64,000 nt of DNA from Bedellia somnulentella (taxonomy: Eukaryota > Arthropoda > Insecta > Lepidoptera > Bedelliidae), in NCBI GenBank assembly GCA_963576735.1, contig OY755197.1, forward strand, positions 10,428,501 through 10,492,500, in the 5' to 3' direction. A program made the position numbers and the translations under genes. The notes beneath the pieces were generated by a model that saw only the letters and a program-made list of their open reading frames with translations, was not told the DNA's origin and ran no database searches. This document shows positions 63,896-64,000 of the stretch, piece after piece. The stretch's first letter is position 1; every line of letters starts with the position of its first letter.

Positions 63896-64000
63896 AAATC
63901 TATATTGTACAGCCACTAATGTTATCGAGTGTACCTACCAACCTTTGCAATCTTTATGCTAGCTTGTTTCGTATTCGAGATATATCGATGTTGGCCGCTG

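Overview
The window looks like nuclear DNA from an insect, most probably a moth or butterfly (inference). It is AT-rich, and genes are split into short exons separated by kilobases of intron. It is saturated with non-LTR retrotransposons, tRNA-derived SINEs and non-autonomous DNA transposons. No bacterial-style operon, rRNA, CRISPR array or convincing functional tRNA gene was seen.

Genes. (1) On the minus strand, three exons at 8529-8735, 3011-3088 and 243-381 encode the N-terminus of a KDM5/Lid (JARID1) histone H3K4 demethylase: the JmjN domain and the first half of the ARID domain. The splice sites are canonical and the phases agree. The rest of the gene lies left of base 1. (2) Divergently, about 2.7 kb away, a plus-strand gene starts at 11408 with a signal-peptide exon. 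Two candidate downstream exons (19741-19826 and 30576 onward) have matching phases. I do not recognise its product, and its continuation is unresolved. Everything from about 31 kb to 64 kb is repeat-rich DNA with no host gene I can support.

Repeats. Two families dominate. 'Family B' (about 250 bp, some 38 copies or fragments) has a (TATG)n tail. Its 5' end (about 90 nt) and its last bases match the ends of a 3.3-kb RTE-type LINE at 35603-38940. That LINE is nearly intact: it has a 12-bp target-site duplication and one disabling frameshift. 'Family A' (about 360 bp) has a tRNA-like head with A and B boxes and an (ATGTT)n tail; at least two head/body subfamilies occur. Many short 3' fragments of RTE LINEs with TATG or TAAG tails are present, two of them with the 5' inversion typical of twin priming. 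Two other CR1/Jockey-superfamily LINEs sit at about 16939-18745 and 41935-45500. The second lacks the endonuclease region between ORF1 and ORF2. An L2-like LINE at 49244-52047 is inserted inside a family B copy. DNA elements include a broken DD34D mariner, a hAT-like element, a Harbinger-like MITE with TTA duplications, a 417-bp MITE with perfect 38-bp terminal repeats, and several palindromic families.

The window is best read as a strongly layered record of insertions: element in element in element, dated by target-site duplications, around two divergent genes. The most interesting points are the SINE that carries both ends of its probable partner LINE, the palindromic element carrying a tRNA-like module, and the undescribed secreted-protein gene.
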